A stretch of DNA of 64,000 nucleotides from Acidobacteriota bacterium (GTDB lineage: Bacteria > Acidobacteriota > Blastocatellia > Pyrinomonadales > Pyrinomonadaceae). This document shows, piece after piece, positions 10,108 through 20,521 of the stretch (positions are counted from its first letter, which is position 1; the number at the start of each line of letters is the position of its first letter). The notes under the pieces are model-generated. The model worked only from the letters and a program-made list of their open reading frames with translations, ran no database searches and was not told the DNA's origin. The translations under genes and the position numbers were made by a program. The stretch is taken from NCBI GenBank assembly GCA_016718135.1, contig JADKEF010000017.1:124001-188000 (forward strand). The letters run 5' to 3'.

Positions 10108-11287
10108 TCTTGAGGTGAACAACCGTCTCCACATGATGCGTCTGCGGAAAGAGGTCGAGTGCGGTAATCGATTCGACCCGGTATCCAGCGTCGAGCAATA
10201 TTCGCAGATCGCGTGCGAGGATCGACGGTTCGCATGAGACGTATGAGACATGGGGCGTTTTCATTGCTGCGAGCATTGGGATCGTTTCTTTCTCGGTTCC
10301 GGAGCGTGGAGGATCGAGCAGAACGAAATCGGACTTCTTCTTTCTGTTATTATAAAGAAAGCCTTCGACACCCTTGTTTGCGAATTCCAGATTGGTCAGC
10401 TTTGCTCTAAAAGCATTTTTCTCAGCAAGAGCTATCGATACCGAATTCCCTTCAACACCAGTGACCGTCTTAAACCGTCTAGCCATTGGCAGCGAGAACA
10501 ACCCGACTCCGGCATACAGATCCAGAGCATTGTCGCCTGTCGCGTCGCCTATCGCGGTCTCGATCAGCTTACCTGTGAGCGAACGATTTGCCTGAAAGAA
10601 TGTTGCGGCTGTGTACGAATATTGCTCACCATTGATCTCGATGTCGATCTCGGCCGCCGGATCGCCGAGTGCCATTGAGTGCGTCGAGACGCGTCCGCCT
10701 TCGCCGCTGACGGCCTCCATTTCGGCGGCATCTTCCCAGAAACGCTCCCACGCTATGTCGTTTCGGAGGTGTTCGAGCGTCGACTGCATTCCCGGAGTAA
10801 GGATCGGGCATTCGGCGATATCGACGATGGTGTTCGAATCACGTCTGAAATAGCCAATCTGCTTATTCTTAACGTCGATGTGCCAACGTGCCCTTGACCG
10901 ATATTCGAACTGATTCGGGCTCTCGATGATATTGATCTCGCCTTCGAAGTCGATCTTGCCGATCCGTTTGAGACAATCTTGAACGATCCCAACCTTTGCT
11001 TCGAGTTGCGAAGGATAATCAAGATGCTGAAAGTCGCATCCGCCGCACACGCCGTAGTATTGGCAAGGCGGCGTAATTCGCGTCGGCCCATGCTGCCGTG
11101 TCTCGACGATGTCTGCAAATGCCGTGCTCTTCTTGAGATCGCGGATCTTGACCAGCAGAACGTCGCCGGGAGCCGACAGCGGCACGAGCACAGTTAAGTT
11201 CTCGGCAAACCCGATCCCAAATCCACGAGGCACGATCTTCTCGATCTTGACCTCAATCACGTCACCTTTTGTATATGTTTTGCTCAA
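10103..11287 (-). CDS. rlmD: 23S rRNA (uracil-C5)-methyltransferase, RlmD/RumA family
   Basis: The enzyme methylates a uracil of 23S rRNA with S-adenosylmethionine. The sequence shows an N-terminal TRAM RNA-binding domain, an iron-sulfur motif CQYYGVCGGC (C-x5-C-x2-C) with a later Cys in AECPIL, the SAM motif NALDLYAGVGLFSLP, the LLDPPRSG motif and the catalytic Cys in VSYVSCEPS. RlmD, RlmC and TrmA share these features; the 4Fe-4S site excludes TrmA, and RlmD is the best guess. I prefer TTG at 11287 because AGGA stands 6 nt upstream and the TRAM domain starts right after it. An in-frame TTG at 11338 is also possible. Confidence 0.88.
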   Translation of the reverse strand: MSKTYTKGDVIEVKIEKIVPRGFGIGFAENLTVLVPLSAPGDVLLVKIRDLKKSTAFADIVETRQHGPTRITPPCQYYGVCGGCDFQHLDYPSQLEAKVGIVQDCLKRIGKIDFEGEINIIESPNQFEYRSRARWHIDVKNKQIGYFRRDSNTIVDIAECPILTPGMQSTLEHLRNDIAWERFWEDAAEMEAVSGEGGRVSTHSMALGDPAAEIDIEINGEQYSYTAATFFQANRSLTGKLIETAIGDATGDNALDLYAGVGLFSLPMARRFKTVTGVEGNSVSIALAEKNAFRAKLTNLEFANKGVEGFLYNNRKKKSDFVLLDPPRSGTEKETIPMLAAMKTPHVSYVSCEPSILARDLRILLDAGYRVESITALDLFPQTHHVETVVHLKI

Positions 11288-11405
11288 AGTAGGTCCTGCG
11301 GAACTAATAATCTTTGCACAAATCTGAGTAGGAACCAACTCGACCCCTTTTCGGTACCGCCCTTGGCCAGGTGTATCACTTGTATCAAGCGGGTCGATAA
11401 CTTTC

Positions 11406-11518
11406 GTGTTACAGACAGCTAGATTTCTTCTATATGTCTTTATCTATGTAGATATATACTATTCTTTTCTTAAGTATAGAGAAGGGCTGAGGTCGATCAA
11501 CTAGAGGTCTGTAACAGT
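11406..11518. repeat. Inverted repeat in the AT-rich rlmD leader
   Basis: GTGTTACAGACAGCTAG (11406-11422) is complementary to CTAGAGGTCTGTAACAG (11501-11517) apart from about four positions, with about 78 nt of AT-rich sequence between. GTTACAG appears again at 11545-11551. The interval (11339-11553) is upstream of rlmD and downstream of the 231-residue gene. It could be a remnant of a small mobile element or a regulatory site; nothing decides. Confidence 0.4.
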
Positions 11519-11553
11519 CACGGAGACGAACCGCCTGATCCAGGTGTTACAGG

Positions 11554-12249
11554 CTACAGATTGAAATTTCCCAGAGCCAGCAGGTTCCTAAACGTATCCA
11601 GATCGTGATTGTTCTTATACGAAAGCGTGAACATCACCGCGTAACGCCCTTTGACCGTCGCGTACATCCGCTTCATGCCTGCGTCGGACGAGGTTCCAAG
11701 GTAGCCGAATTGCTTCGCTCCAAGCTTCTCCGCCTGCGTTTCCGAGTATCGAAAATCGGGCGGCAATTTCATCGTTGCGTACGTCGCCCGCACTGCGTCT
11801 AAGTAATCGACCGCGTCCTTGATCTGCGGATTTGCGGTCAGGTCTTCGATCGAGATGCGAATAATAGCGTTCTCGGCAATGTTCTCTGTTGCGGTGCGAT
11901 ATGCAGTCAGGAAGATGTTGACACGCTTCAAGGCTCGGTCAAGCTGATTCTTTTCCACCGGTTTGAGCGATGTCGGAGCCTTCAAGCTAAGGTCAAACCC
12001 GAGCCGCTTTGCAACGACCTCAAAATCATCCCCCGCTATCGTCCAATGCTCGGGAAAGGTCACTTCGAAGCCGAAAGTCTCATTACGGTAAGTTCGCCCA
12101 ACAACGGTTCCCTTGTCTAATATCGACTTTGCCTCGGTCCCTGCCTTAACAGGAACGCCGGGAGGGATCTTCGTTGGGGTCGCCTTAGGTTTGGCGGTTT
12201 GTGCGTACGAGAATGTGGCAAATAGCAGAAGTAAAACAAGCGATCTCAT
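11554..12249 (-). CDS. Secreted protein of unknown function
   Basis: From ATG at 12249 the product has 231 residues and begins with a signal peptide (MRSLVLLLLFATFSYAQ) cleaved after about residue 17, followed by a Lys/Pro/Thr-rich linker. The body includes FGFEVTFPEHWTIAG, an arrangement seen in PsbP-like or DUF1795-type lipid- or cofactor-binding folds, but the family is not certain. A longer frame reaches 12414, but the shorter start gives the signal peptide and makes an ATGA overlap with the stop of the upstream gene. The pair is probably one transcript. Confidence 0.75.
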   Translation of the reverse strand: MRSLVLLLLFATFSYAQTAKPKATPTKIPPGVPVKAGTEAKSILDKGTVVGRTYRNETFGFEVTFPEHWTIAGDDFEVVAKRLGFDLSLKAPTSLKPVEKNQLDRALKRVNIFLTAYRTATENIAENAIIRISIEDLTANPQIKDAVDYLDAVRATYATMKLPPDFRYSETQAEKLGAKQFGYLGTSSDAGMKRMYATVKGRYAVMFTLSYKNNHDLDTFRNLLALGNFNL

Positions 12250-12923
12250 AAAAAATAAAGTCCGAGTCGCGGAATCCCAGCCTCTTCTCTCAAACGCTTT
12301 AGCAGCATCAGGTCGAACGTATTCTTGTAGCTGTCGGCGTCCATATCGGCCTTGTACGCCCTGAGCTGGCTCGCGATCTCTTTCTCCAATACCTTTAGAT
12401 GCCCGCGATCCCAATTCGTTAGCATCGCCCTTTCAAGAAGTTTCTCGACATCGCCCAGCGAGCCGTCTATAGACTCAAAATTGGTCGCAAGATCAGCATT
12501 CAACTGATTCAAACGCTCGATCGCACGAGTAATATCCTCGTCCATCTCCCCCACCGCGACACGTCCAAGCTTCTCAATAGCCGTCTCAATATGCCCACGT
12601 ATCGCCTCAAGACTAAACCCGCCCGTCTCCTCTTTCGCCTCAGTCTCCTCACTCTTCCCGGCCTGCGAGGCCATCCATTCCTTGTACTGAACCTCGATCT
12701 CTTCGCGGCAATAAAAAAGGCTCTTGATCGTCCGCGTGCCCGGCGGCTGCTTGTCAAAAACATCAAACACCGACTCGATCGACCGCAAAACAATATGCAG
12801 CGGTATCCCCCGATCCTGCCAAGCCTCCATCAACGCCCAGTCGAGCGGACTCAGAAACAAATGCTTTCCCCGCCGCCGCACAAACGTATCCTCGATCTCG
12901 GTGTAGTAGTTAAAATAATTCAC
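12246..12923 (-). CDS. Conserved-looking soluble protein of unknown function
   Basis: The 225-residue protein is charged, without signal peptide or membrane helix. The N-terminal part (about residues 1-85) includes LSPLDWALMEAWQDRGIPL and a helical region that could be a DNA-binding-type helical bundle; the C-terminal part (about 100-215) is rich in Glu, Leu and Lys and probably coiled. I do not recognise the family. Its stop overlaps the start of the secreted protein gene downstream (ATGA), so the two are translationally coupled and may share a function. Confidence 0.75.
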   Translation of the reverse strand: MNYFNYYTEIEDTFVRRRGKHLFLSPLDWALMEAWQDRGIPLHIVLRSIESVFDVFDKQPPGTRTIKSLFYCREEIEVQYKEWMASQAGKSEETEAKEETGGFSLEAIRGHIETAIEKLGRVAVGEMDEDITRAIERLNQLNADLATNFESIDGSLGDVEKLLERAMLTNWDRGHLKVLEKEIASQLRAYKADMDADSYKNTFDLMLLKRLREEAGIPRLGLYFL

Positions 12924-12996
12924 GCGTGTTGAAGAGAATGCTATTAGCTGGCCACGATGTTGTCAAAAAGCTCGCCCTGAGTCGCTAACCAACATG

Positions 12997-13034
12997 CCAA
13001 AACCGCCGCCACCCTTAGTTTCGGGTGGCAGCGG
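12997..13034 (-). terminator. Rho-independent terminator of the giant surface-protein gene
   Basis: The arms CCGCCGCCACCC (13003-13014) and GGGTGGCAGCGG (13023-13034) pair with one mismatch around an 8-nt loop. On the minus strand the stem is followed by TTTT (13002-12999). It lies about 28 nt past the restored stop of the surface-protein gene (13064-13062). Confidence 0.75.
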
Positions 13035-13061
13035 TCTTAGTTCCTTACTGTATAGAACCGA

Positions 13062-16000
13062 TCAGTTGCGAGCGATCAGGTCAATGTTCGATCGGTCCCC
13101 GCCCTTTGGCAACGTGCGTGGCTCGAAAGTGTATCGTCTTGAAACCACCATCAGCGTGTAGTGTCCGCCGACAGCTAGTCCCTCGAACCGGTAGTTGCCA
13201 AAGAACCGGTCGTCACCGTGCGAGACTTGCCGTTTGCATCGGTAAGCACGACCTGAGCATTCCGTAGGCCTCTGCCATCTGGAGTTTGAACGCGACCGGA
13301 GATTGCCGCGTCGGACGCTCCAATACCTGAAAGAGTGACGCTCCCATCAATGAATCCTGCGTCGAGTTTTCTTCCGTTAGCGTCAGAAACAACACTCGGT
13401 GTTGGATCGCTGCCGAAGCTAATTGCGACTGCGTCTACACGTGAGCCGCCCCCGACGGTGAAACGTATGTTCACCAGCTGCCGTTCGCTTTTAGCAAAGG
13501 TCAGCTGCGAGGCCGAATCGATCAGCACCGTCACACGTCCAGGCTTGGTCGAGTCGCTCGTCAACACAGCGTCGATGCCGTCGGCAAGTTCGACACGCGG
13601 GTCAGTAAGTTTCGACGGGTCGAATTCGAGCGTGAAGCTCGCCGCGACCTCGTCTCCGTTGCCGTTCATCGTTATCGGAACCGCTACTTCACGGGAGCCA
13701 TAAGCGGTGGCTTCGCCGATAGACACTGTTCTATCATTGGCAACCCCACGTTGCGGCGAAAGCACCTGCAGGATCGGTCGATATGGGCCGCCCGGAGCAA
13801 CGCTCGGATCAAGTCCCGAGATGAAGCGTCGAGCCTGCACGATATCCGTTGCGTCGAGCATACCGTCGCCTTTCGTTACCGCCGGTGCAGAATCCGCACG
13901 CTGAAATTCATTGTACAGTGGATGCGGCACGAGATTTCTAACGACGAACTGTCTGATCGCAACAATGTCGTTGGCAAGCAAACCGCCATCGCCCGAGTAT
14001 CGTCCACTAACGTCGCTCTCCATACCACGGGCATAGATCACGGCTCCGTCGGTGTACGTCGTCTCAAGCGGATTGCCATCGCCATCGAAGGACACCCTGA
14101 CCATCGGCTCGTCGCCGAATGTTAGAAGAGTGTTGCCGACGTTTATATTTCCGTGCGAACGGAATCGCACCTTGACCACCTCACGATCACCCGGCGTCAG
14201 AGGCGTTGCAAATGTAACGCTAATGCCGAGCTTTTCAAAGTTCGAAGCATCGCTCGTGATCGAGCAGCCGGGAGCATCCGCACCGCACTCAACCTCAGCG
14301 ACCTTTAGCGGGTTCGCTGAATAGCCGAGGCTGAAATCCATGCTGTATTCATTGCCGCGTGCTTCCAGATTGAGAGGGATGATAACATCGTCGCCCGGAA
14401 TCAGATACTGGCTGATCACACGCAAGTCACGAACGCCCGCCGCCGCATCATAGCCGACGAAGTTGGCGTTCATCACGTTCGTGTTCACATTAGAGTAGCT
14501 GCGGCTTAACGGATCAAAGGTAAACCCGCCTGCCGCCGGGGCCACGACAAAACTGCCTCCGCCCGCGAGTTGCCTGAACGTGAATCTGCCATTCGAATCA
14601 GTCGTTACGGTCGCAGTGGTTGAACCACTGAGCGAAACCGTTACGCCGGACATATCTGTGTTCGATCCGCCCGAGACGAATTGCTGCACTCGTCCCGTGA
14701 TCATCACGTTGACCAGATGCGAGGCGGGCGTCGCTGAGCTACCGTTCACGTTTCCGTCACCTGCATAGGTACCAGTGATCGTCTTCGTACCTGGCGTGGT
14801 CGATGTCAGATTACAGGTTTGTGCCGCAACCGCCGCGGTACAGGAAGCTGAACCATCGGAAACCGTAACGTTTCCTGTTGGAGTCCCGGCTCCCGGAGCG
14901 ACGAGTGTCACTGTCCAATTGACCGGGTAAGACTCGCCGACGTGAGTCGGCGTATCGAGCTGTGCCTGATTCGTGATCGCCATGACCGAATCGGCCTTAC
15001 TCACGACCTGCGGGCCACCGGTAAGGGATCCGGCACTAATGTTGAAGTTCGTATCGCCATTGTAAGCGGCTGTCACAACGTGAGTACCGCCAATTAGGCT
15101 CGAAACTGTACACGTCGCTTGAGCCGCCGTCATCGCGACATTATCGCAAAGCACGATGCCGTCAAAGTTGAACGAAACCGTTCCGCTCGGCGTGCCGACT
15201 CCGGGTGCGACAGGAGCGACCGTTGCGGTGAACGTCACCGGCTGCCCGTAGACCGACGGATTCTGCGAACCCGTAACTACGGTCGTCGTATCCGACTTGC
15301 CGACTGATTGTCCACCAGTAAGCGTGCCGTTGCTGCCGTTGAAGTTGGCATCCGAATTATAGTTCGCTGAAACCGCATGGCTGCCGACCGACAGGCTCGA
15401 TGTCGAGCAGGTCGCCGTGCCGCTGCTCATCACCGCAGCCGCACAAAGTGTGTTGCCATCGATGACGAAGGTCACATCTCCCGTCGGCATGCCTGCACCC
15501 GGGGCGTTGGCGGTTACGTTCGCCGTGAACGTGACCGTCTGTCCGAATACAGCAGGGTTTGCCGAAGCCGAGACAGCCGTTGTGGTGTCAGCTTTGTTAA
15601 CGACCTGTCCGCCCGCGAGCGAGCCGGTCGAGGTGTTGTAATTTGCGTCCGCGTTATAGGTTGCAGATACCGGATGAGTGCCGGCGTTGAATGCCGACGA
15701 AGTACACGTCGCCACTCCTGCCGTCATCGCGGCGTTCGTGCATACCGCACTGCCGTCAACGCTGAAGGTTACTGTTCCCGTCGGCGTTCCCGATCCGGGA
15801 GCGTTCGACGAGACAGTTGCGGTAAACGTCACCGACTGGCCCGTTACCGAAGGATTTACCGAAGATGCAACCGCTGTCGAAGTCGACGCTGCATTCACAA
15901 CCTGACCACCGGCGAGCGTGCCGGTCGACGAATTGTGATTTGCAGAACCGCTATAGGCAGCCGAAACCGGATGTGTTCCGGCGGTGAATGCCGAGGAAGT

Positions 16001-19000
16001 GCAAGTCGCCTGTCCGCCAGTCATCACCACGTTTGTACAGACCGGGCTGCCGTCGACGCTGAATGTGACCGTGCCCGTCGGCGTTCCCGATCCAGGGGCA
16101 ACCGATGAAACCGTTGCGGTAAAGGTGACCGACTGTCCCGTCACCGAAGGATTTACCGACGATGCCACCGCTGTCGAAGTTGATGCGGCATTCACGACCT
16201 GTCCGCCCGCGAGCGTACCTGTCGATCCGTTGGAATTCGCGTCACCGTTGTATGTGACCGAGACGGGATGAGTTCCCGGCGTGAAATTGGACGATGTGCA
16301 TGTCGCGACTCCGGCCGTTAATGCTGCATTTACGCATACCGGGCTGCCGTCGACGCTAAACGTCGCCGTGCCCGTTGGCGTTCCAGTTCCAGGAGCTACG
16401 GTCATTACGGTCGCGGTAAATGTGACCGACTGTCCGGTTACCGAAGGATTTACTGAGGACGCAACTGCAGTCGATGTAGCGGCAGACCCAACGCCTTGTC
16501 CACCAACCAGCGAACCCGTCGAGCCGTTGTAATTGGCATCGCCGTTGTAGGTTGCTGACACCGGATGGTTTCCGGCGTTGAAGTTCGATGACGAACAAGT
16601 CGCCTGATTGCCTGTCATCGCAGCATTCGTGCAGACGGGGCTGCCGTCAATGCTGAACGTGACAGTGCCTGTCGGAGTTCCAGATCCTGGTGAGACCGCC
16701 GTGACGGTTGCTGTGAATGTCACCAACTGTCCGGCGACTGACGGATTGGCGGACGATGCAACCGAAGTCGTCGTGTTTGCCGGGTTTACCGTCAACCCGC
16801 CCGTAAGAGTGCCATTGCTGCCGTTATAGTTTGGCGAACCACTATAGATAGCGGTCACCGCGTGATTGCCAGCAAGCTGCGAAGGTAGATTGCAAGTCGC
16901 AACTCCCGCCACGACCGGTACATTCAGGCAGACTACGTTGCCGTTTACACTGAAAGTTACCGTTCCAGTTGGGGTTCCCGTGCCTGGTGCGACCGGGGCG
17001 ACGGTTGCCGTCACGGTTACGCCCTGGCCGGTTACCGAAGGATTCGGCGAGGCGGACAGGACAAGCGTTGTGCTCGCCGGATTGACCGTCAAGCCGCCCG
17101 TGAGGCTGCCGTTGCTACCGTTAAAGTTGGTATCGCCACCGTATGTGGCTGTGATCGGGTGGTTGCCGACGTTTTGCGAAGGCAAGTTGCAGGTCGCCTG
17201 AGCTCCTGCCATCACCACATTCGTACAGACCGGCGAACCGTTGATACTGAACGTGATCGTTCCCGTCGGTGTTCCCGTTCCCGGTGCGACTGGAGCGACG
17301 GTTGCCGTCACGGTTACGCTCTGGCCAGTTACCGAAGGATTAGGCGAAGCCGATAAGTTAAGCGTTGTGTTCGCCGGATTGACCGTCAAACCGCCGACAA
17401 GCGAGCCGTTGCTGCCATTAAAGTTTGCGTCGCCATTGTAGGTTGCAACTACCGGATGGTTTCCGGCATTTTGCGTCGGCAAGTTGCATGTCGCCTGGGC
17501 ACCTGTCATCGCCACGTTCGTGCAGACCGGCGAGCCGTTCACGCTGAACGTCACCGTTCCCGTCGGCGTGCCGACTCCCGGAGAGACAGGTGCGACGGTC
17601 GCCGTGACTGTGACGCTCTGACCGACTGCCGAAGGATTTGGCGAAGCCGTGAGGCCGAGCGTCGTATTGGCCGGGTTGACTGTTGTGCCGCCGGTTTGCG
17701 TCCCGGTATTTCCGTTGAAATTGCTGTTTCCGCTGTAGGTTGCGGTAACGACATGATTTCCGGCAGGCATGCCCGGTGCGTTACACGTCGCCTGCCCGCT
17801 GGCCAGAACGATTGCGGTGCAAACTGGAACTCCGTCAACGTAAAACGTTACCGTCCCGGTCGGCGTTCCGCTGCCCGGTGCTGCCGCCGTGACATTTGCG
17901 GTGATCGTAAAGCCCTGTCCGGTAACTGCCGGATTTGGACTGGTTGTGACCGTGACGACCGAGTTTGCAGGATTGACTGTCTGAGTAAAGACGGGTGAAG
18001 TGCTGCCCGTAAAACCTGGGCCGCCGCTATAGACAGCCTGAACATTATTCGCTCCGACAGGAAAACCTGCCGTGCTAAGCTGGGCCGTGCCGCCGCTGAG
18101 GGTGACCGGCGCTCCGTAATTTACACCGCCGACAGTAAACTGAACAGTGCCCGTAGGCGTTCCGCCAGCCGAAGTCACTGTTGCCGTCAATGTGGCATTT
18201 TGGCCCGAAACCGAAGGATTCGACGATGAGGTGATCGCCGTGGCTGTCGAACTCGTCGCTACGTTCGTAAAGACCGTCTGTCCGCCAAGCGTTGGGAAAC
18301 CCGTGGCCGCGATCTGATATGCTCCGTGGGATACGGTAGATCCGTTGCTCGCAGTGACCGTGCCATTGACAGTGAATGAACCTGTTGCCCCCGGGGCAAG
18401 ATTGGAGTAGTTACACGTAACGGTACCGGAGTTTAGAACGCAGTTCGTATTGTCCGACACTGAACCAAAAACTACGCCCGTAGGCTGTGTTGCAGTGATC
18501 GTTGGATTGATAGTGCTGCCAGCACCATTGCGATAGTTGTAGGTATATGTGATCGCCGAACCGCTACCGGCGGTCGTCGGACCCGTTGCCTGAACAGTCG
18601 GACCGGCGACTTCGTTATCGGTGATCTCATCAATATAAACGTATCCGGGATGTCCGCTCGGTTCGCAGCCGGCCGCGAGAACTTCGATACGGATCGAGTC
18701 AAGAGGATTTACAGGGTGGGCTGGCGACGATTTGAGGTCGATCAGCGTCCAGTCAAGGTACTGCCAGAATTCGCTGCTGCCAAAGGACGCCCCGTTTTGC
18801 CAGTTCTTACCGGCTTCACCTACAAAAGACTGAAAATCGTGAAGCACGTCGTTCCCGTTAGTTTCGTTTATCACCCGAACGCGGAAATATGGCTTCTGCT
18901 CATTTGTGTGTGCGCTCGACGTGGGATTTACCATGACAGCAGCGTAGGTAAATTTTACGTGTGCCAACCCGTCCGAAGGGTCGACGTAGGCGGGCCGCGT

Positions 19001-19345
19001 CTGGACGATCCTGTTTCCGTTTCGCGAAAAGCCTCCGGAGCTGTAAGAATTCTGACTATTGACTCTCGCAGTATAATTACCATACGCCGGAAAGCGTAGA
19101 TTATTATTCGACCGCGGGTCGGACAAACTCAATGGAGCAACTCCCGCCCCTCCAACAATAGCGCTGAGATCGGCACCGCCTGCCCCAAGAGGCTGGCTAA
19201 GTCCGTTGTTGATAAACGAAGATTTTGTCCATCCGGAGAAGTTTCCGGCCTCAAAACTTCCGTTCGTCACAAGTGCTGAAACACTCGGGCCAAAATAAAG
19301 TGCACAAATTAGTGCAAACGCCAATACAGCTAATGTTCTTTTCAT
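13062..19345 (-). CDS. Giant secreted Ig-repeat protein with cohesin/dockerin-like modules (one frameshift)
   Basis: From ATG 19345 (AGGAG 11 nt upstream; signal peptide MKRTLAVLAFALICALYF...) the protein has, in order: an N-terminal beta-rich domain (residues ~25-250), a DUF11-like domain (~250-360), twelve Ig-like repeats of about 99 residues (~364-1545), a carboxypeptidase-regulatory-like domain (~1548-1635), a cohesin-like domain (~1645-1768), a dockerin-like pair (SGDGGLLANDIVAIRQF and GDGMLDATDIVQARRFI, ~1773-1845), a second cohesin-like domain (~1870-2000) and a last carboxypeptidase-regulatory-like domain. The uninterrupted frame stops at 13175. Restoring one T at about 13190 continues the domain as GNYRFEGLAVGGHYTL up to TGA at 13064-13062. 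Probably an extracellular surface or adhesion protein; no sorting signal is seen. It diverges from an ECF sigma operon. Confidence 0.85.
14706..18256 (-). repeat. Twelve tandem Ig-like coding repeats of about 297 bp
   Basis: Twelve consecutive units of roughly 95-100 codons share the pattern NPSVTGQ-VT-TATV-APG-GTPTGTVTFSVDG-PVC-A--ATC-----AGTHPV-A-Y-GDANFNGSTG-L-GG. Units 3-5 and 7-9 are the most alike, which suggests recent duplication. Most carry two Cys spaced about 15-20 residues apart, a possible disulfide per domain. The family is Big_3-type bacterial Ig-like repeats. Such arrays recombine and are also hard to assemble, so copy number is uncertain. Confidence 0.85.
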
Positions 19346-19416
19346 TTTAACGGGGCTCCTGTGGGGTGATCGTGGAAACATGAGCTAACGCGCGAAAGGC
19401 ATCGCTCAGATCAATT

Positions 19417-19450
19417 AAGTCGAATGTACTCTTATCCGTTTCCGGAAACG
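19417..19450 (-). promoter_or_regulatory. Possible ECF-type promoter and perfect palindrome ahead of the surface-protein gene
   Basis: CGTTTCCGGAAACG at 19437-19450 is a perfect 14-bp palindrome. Read on the minus strand, its GGAAAC could serve as an ECF -35 box, followed after 15 nt by CGACTT at 19422-19417 as a -10-like box. This would place the RNA start about 65 nt before the ATG at 19345. The palindrome could equally be an operator. The rest of 19382-19746 shows no gene. Confidence 0.4.
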
Positions 19451-19655
19451 ATCGCTTCGTGTGGTTCTAAATACTGGGCGGGTCGTTGGGGATGCAGCCG
19501 GTGCGGGAGCACTAGCGTCCCTACTATCGTATTACCAGCGGGAAGCGACTGTCAAGGAATTTATTTGGACAACTCCTGCGTCAAACAAGCCCTTGGTGAC
19601 TGAACGATCGCACCTTACCGGTGTTTTTTCTGGCGATATTTGGTATCTTTTTGTT

Positions 19656-19682
19656 GGAACTTTCGATCGTTTACCCTCGTAA
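19656..19682 (+). promoter_or_regulatory. ECF-type promoter ahead of the sigma factor gene
   Basis: GGAAC (19656-19660), 17 nt, then CGTAA (19678-19682) fits the common ECF promoter pattern of an AAC-containing -35 and a CGT-type -10. It lies about 65 nt before the sigma factor start, so autoregulation is likely. This is a pattern match by eye without a scored model. Confidence 0.5.
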
Positions 19683-19746
19683 CCTTCATTGACAAGGCGA
19701 GGGTTTGGGCTTTTGATGATCAAGTCGGGTTTCGGGAGAACACAAG

Positions 19747-20340
19747 TTGGAAGCTGTAAAGGCTGTAACCGAAATTAATGGAGCGGATCTCGTCAAGCGT
19801 GCCCGAGCGGGCGATGGCGCGGCGTGGGAGGATATTGTCTCGGCTTTTTCGAGACGCATTTTCAATCTCGCGTACCGGTTCACCTCCAGCCCCGACGCCG
19901 CCGAGGATCTTACGCAGGATGTTTTTATTCGCGTTTATCGGTCTTTGGACCAATACGACCCGAAACAGGGTGATCTCGCGAATTGGTTAATGCGGCTCGC
20001 TCGCAATTTGATAATCGATGATTACCGGCACCGTCAGCGAAATCCGCAGAACACGATGGCAGATGCGGTGGATGACCACCAATATCACCTTCGTGCCGCC
20101 GGGACCTCGGCCCATCGCGAGATGGAACGCAAAGAACTCGCAGGCCAGGTTCAAGAAGGAATTGACAAGCTGCCCGAAGATCTGAAGACCTGCGTGATAC
20201 TTCGCGACATCGAAGAACTTACCTATCAGGAGATCGTCGATGTATTGAAAATTCCTGAGGGAACGGTCAAATCACGTATTAACCGAGGCCGAATTGAGCT
20301 GGCCAAAATATTGATAAGTATGAGAGTGGTCACCGTATAG
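19747..20340 (+). CDS. ECF-family RNA polymerase sigma factor
   Basis: The 197-residue protein has sigma region 2 (AEDLTQDVFIRVYRSLDQYD, near residues 60-80, and NWLMRLARNLIIDDYRHR) and region 4 (LPEDLKTCVILRDIEELTYQ followed by the helix-turn-helix IVDVLKIPEGTVKSRINRGR). It lacks regions 1 and 3, as ECF sigma factors do. The start is TTG at 19747, preceded by GGGAG about 8 nt upstream. It heads an operon with a mini-ORF and an anti-sigma-like gene, and a GGAAC-N17-CGTAA sequence upstream suggests that it drives its own promoter. Confidence 0.92.
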   Translation: MEAVKAVTEINGADLVKRARAGDGAAWEDIVSAFSRRIFNLAYRFTSSPDAAEDLTQDVFIRVYRSLDQYDPKQGDLANWLMRLARNLIIDDYRHRQRNPQNTMADAVDDHQYHLRAAGTSAHREMERKELAGQVQEGIDKLPEDLKTCVILRDIEELTYQEIVDVLKIPEGTVKSRINRGRIELAKILISMRVVTV

Positions 20341-20344
20341 CGAT

Positions 20345-20497
20345 ATGATAGATCCGGAAGAAAAACAGGAATCGCACGGCGTAGATATAGCTGAAATTGG
20401 GGCAGAAGTTGGTTCTGAGTTAGCGGTCGACGGGTTGTTCGAAACCGCTGGTGATTTAATAGGTGGTGTCCTGGACGTTGTTTCAATAGACATTTGA
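20345..20497 (+). CDS. 50-residue acidic mini-protein between sigma and anti-sigma genes
   Basis: An ATG 4 nt after the sigma stop opens a 50-codon frame ending TGA at 20495-20497. The product is acidic in its first half (MIDPEEKQESHGVDIAEIGA) and hydrophobic and Gly/Val-rich later (LFETAGDLIGGVLDVV), so it could form an amphipathic helix. No Shine-Dalgarno is obvious; coupling to sigma translation would explain expression. It fills the 181-nt gap before the anti-sigma gene almost exactly. I do not recognise it. Chance occurrence of such a frame is possible. Confidence 0.5.
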   Translation: MIDPEEKQESHGVDIAEIGAEVGSELAVDGLFETAGDLIGGVLDVVSIDI

Positions 20498-20521
20498 TCT
20501 GATCAAGGGGTAGAAGTTTTT

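Noticed and set aside
14580..18000. Many plus-strand open frames across the Ig-repeat gene
   Set aside because: They are regular antisense shadows of the 297-bp coding repeats, each copy giving the same mirror peptide.
14706..18256. Possible CRISPR-like or satellite repeat
   Set aside because: Units are about 297 bp with coding constraint and no spacers; they are Ig-like protein domains.
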